6,391 nucleotides of DNA, taken from NCBI GenBank assembly GCA_023415075.1, contig JAEZLU010000017.1, forward strand, positions 1 through 6,391, given 5' to 3'. This document shows positions 5,034 through 6,391 of the stretch, piece after piece; position 1 is the stretch's first letter; each line of letters starts with the position of its first letter. The translations under genes and the position numbers were made by a program. The DNA is from Bacillota bacterium (GTDB taxonomy: Bacteria > Bacillota > Negativicutes > Sporomusales > UBA7701). Under the pieces are notes generated by a model. That model worked only from the letters and a program-made list of their open reading frames with translations, was not told where the DNA came from and did no database searches.

Positions 5034-6350
5034 GTGCCATTGGCCGGAAAAGGAATAATCGCCGGCGTCGCCGCCGGCAGCATCGCCGCCGAGCTCGGGC
5101 TCAGGCCGGGTGATGCGCTTATCGCCGTTAACGACAAGCCTGTTAACGACATAATCGATCTTAGCTTCGCTTTGGCGGACGAATATGTTGAGCTTCTGGT
5201 GGCCAGGCAAGACGGCGAGCAGGAGCTTTTTGCCATTGAAAAAGACTATGACGAGGATCTGGGGCTTGAGTTCGAAAGCGCCGTTTTCGACCGGGTCAGG
5301 CCCTGCGCCAACAAATGCCTGTTCTGCTTCGTCGATCAGATGCCGGCCGGTCTGCGGGAAAGCCTCTACGTCAAAGATGACGACTATCGCCTGTCCTTCC
5401 TCTACGGTAACTTCATCACCCTAACTAACCTGACCAAGGCTGACCTTGGGCGCATCCGCCGCCTGCACCTGTCGCCGCTGTACGTCTCGGTGCACGCCAC
5501 CGACGGCGAGGTAAGGACCAGGCTGCTCGGCAGCAAACGGGCGGCGGCGATAATGGATCAGCTAAAGGAACTCGCGTCCATGGAGACCGAGCTGCATACC
5601 CAGGTCGTGCTCTGCCCAGGCTTCAACGACGGCGAAGTTTTGCGCCGCACTATCAGTGATCTTTACGCCCTGCGGCCGCAGGTGCGCTCGCTGGCGATCG
5701 TTCCGGTGGGGCTTACCCGCCACCGGCCGGCAGCCGGCGAGCCACTTAGGACGTTCACTATTACCGAAGCCAGGGCAATCATCGCCCAGGTGTCCGAGTG
5801 GCAGCGGCGCAGCCGGCGCGAGACGGGCGAAAGCTTCGTTTATCTTGCCGACGAGTTTTACCTGGGCGCCGGCGAGGCCATCCCGCCTTATGAAGAATAT
5901 GACGGCTTCCCCCAACTGGAAAACGGGGTGGGCCTGGTCCGCTCCTTCCTGGCAGACTGGCAGGAAGCCAAGCCGGCCGCTGCCGGCTATTCGGCGCCCT
6001 TTCATCTCGACGTCATTTGCGGCCGTTCAGCCGCCACGGTGCTGGCGCCATTACTGGCCGGCCTGACCGTGCCGAACCTGAAGCCGCGCTTGGTGCCGGT
6101 GACCAACGAGTTCTTCGGCTCGTCGGTGACCGTGACCGGTCTGTTGACCGGCGGCGACATTAGCGCCGCCCTGGCCGCCTTGCCCGGCCCGCGGGACGGG
6201 ATAATCCTTCCCGGCGTCGCCCTGCGCAAAGGCGAAAACATCTTTCTCGACGGCCTTACGCCCGAGATAATCGCCGACCGGCTGGCCACGCCGGTCCGGG
6301 TGGCCTACTCGGCCACCGACCTTAAGCAGCAGTTGGCCGACTGGAGGTAG
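5034..6350 (+). CDS. PDZ / radical SAM / DUF512 protein of unknown function
   Basis: This 438-residue soluble protein has three parts. An N-terminal PDZ-like domain covers about 6-68 and includes LGLRPGDALIAVND (21-34). A radical-SAM segment carries CANKCLFC (91-98), a CxxxCxxC motif whose Cys91, Cys95 and Cys98 should bind the 4Fe-4S cluster that cleaves S-adenosylmethionine; it is followed by YGNFITLTNL (124-133) and SPLYVSVHATD (147-157). A DUF512 region (about 260-435) contains FVYLADEFYL (268-277) and FFGSSVTVTGLLTGGDI (360-376). The family is conserved in Firmicutes and Cyanobacteria; its substrate is unknown. GTG 5034 is only 3 bases from GAGG (5027-5030), whereas in-frame TTG 5040 is at 9 bases, so translation may start at TTG and lose two residues. 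It probably has its own promoter and is co-transcribed with the following corrinoid gene, 3 bases beyond its stop. Confidence 0.92.
   Translation: MPLAGKGIIAGVAAGSIAAELGLRPGDALIAVNDKPVNDIIDLSFALADEYVELLVARQDGEQELFAIEKDYDEDLGLEFESAVFDRVRPCANKCLFCFVDQMPAGLRESLYVKDDDYRLSFLYGNFITLTNLTKADLGRIRRLHLSPLYVSVHATDGEVRTRLLGSKRAAAIMDQLKELASMETELHTQVVLCPGFNDGEVLRRTISDLYALRPQVRSLAIVPVGLTRHRPAAGEPLRTFTITEARAIIAQVSEWQRRSRRETGESFVYLADEFYLGAGEAIPPYEEYDGFPQLENGVGLVRSFLADWQEAKPAAAGYSAPFHLDVICGRSAATVLAPLLAGLTVPNLKPRLVPVTNEFFGSSVTVTGLLTGGDISAALAALPGPRDGIILPGVALRKGENIFLDGLTPEIIADRLATPVRVAYSATDLKQQLADWR
6343..6347 (+). promoter_or_regulatory. Ribosome binding site for the final partial gene
   Basis: GGAGG, within the last codons of the DUF512 gene, lies 6 bases before ATG 6354. 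This is near-ideal spacing and supports a real gene start there. Confidence 0.75.
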
Positions 6351-6353
6351 AGC

Positions 6354-6391
6354 ATGGCTGAATTCGGCCTTATCCAGGTGTATACCGGCAA
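6354..6391 (+). CDS. cobO: Probable corrinoid adenosyltransferase, CobO/BtuR type (3' partial)
   Basis: Only 12 codons are present: MAEFGLIQVYTG plus two bases, AA. CobO/BtuR-type cob(I)yrinic acid a,c-diamide adenosyltransferases begin with a GLIQVYTG-like strand running into the P-loop GNGKGKT. The trailing AA fits the expected Asn codon. These enzymes transfer the 5'-deoxyadenosyl group of ATP to the corrinoid cobalt in the cytosol. The strong ribosome site and 3-base gap after the DUF512 stop point to one transcript. The call rests on a very short N-terminus, so it is moderate. Confidence 0.65.
   Translation, partial: MAEFGLIQVYTG

Overview
The window is a GC-rich, almost fully coding stretch with every gene on the + strand. 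It suggests an endospore-forming Firmicute. A Negativicutes/Sporomusaceae-type or other clostridial organism is my best guess, because SpoIIP, two DUF3189 proteins, DUF1614 and a PDZ/radical-SAM/DUF512 protein occur together next to ribosomal protein S1. I cannot name a species. I see no tRNA, rRNA, CRISPR array, insertion sequence or phage gene.

Region 1 (1-2082) holds the 3' end of a ribosomal protein S1-type gene, cut by the window edge, and fni, the FMN-dependent type 2 isopentenyl-diphosphate isomerase, 12 bases downstream. A strong intrinsic terminator (2057-2082) closes this unit. In many clostridia and Negativicutes the S1 domains are the C-terminal half of an IspH fusion. If that holds here, fni would sit beside the enzyme that makes its substrate, but IspH lies outside the window.

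Region 2 (2083-4946) is a compact four-gene unit: a seven-helix DUF1614 membrane protein, SpoIIP (peptidoglycan hydrolase of engulfment), a divergent DUF3189 paralogue and a canonical DUF3189 protein. Every junction overlaps (8, 4 and about 4-10 bases), which implies translational coupling. A second terminator begins inside the last gene and closes the unit. With terminators on both sides, this looks like a self-contained sporulation module. The SpoIIP is unusual: it appears to have a cleavable signal peptide and a C-terminal membrane anchor after a Gly/Ala/Ser-rich linker.

Region 3 (4947-6391) starts with a short intergenic leader holding a perfect 14-bp palindrome that overlaps a possible -10 box, followed by an imperfect hairpin. 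Next comes a PDZ/radical-SAM/DUF512 protein of unknown function. Three bases after its stop is the start of a probable cobO/btuR-type corrinoid adenosyltransferase, cut after 12 codons.

This is mainly a conserved core neighbourhood rather than an exotic accessory system. The least understood part is the DUF1614-SpoIIP-DUF3189-DUF3189 operon. Non-ATG starts dominate (TTG, GTG and possibly CTG); only spoIIP and the final partial gene clearly use ATG.
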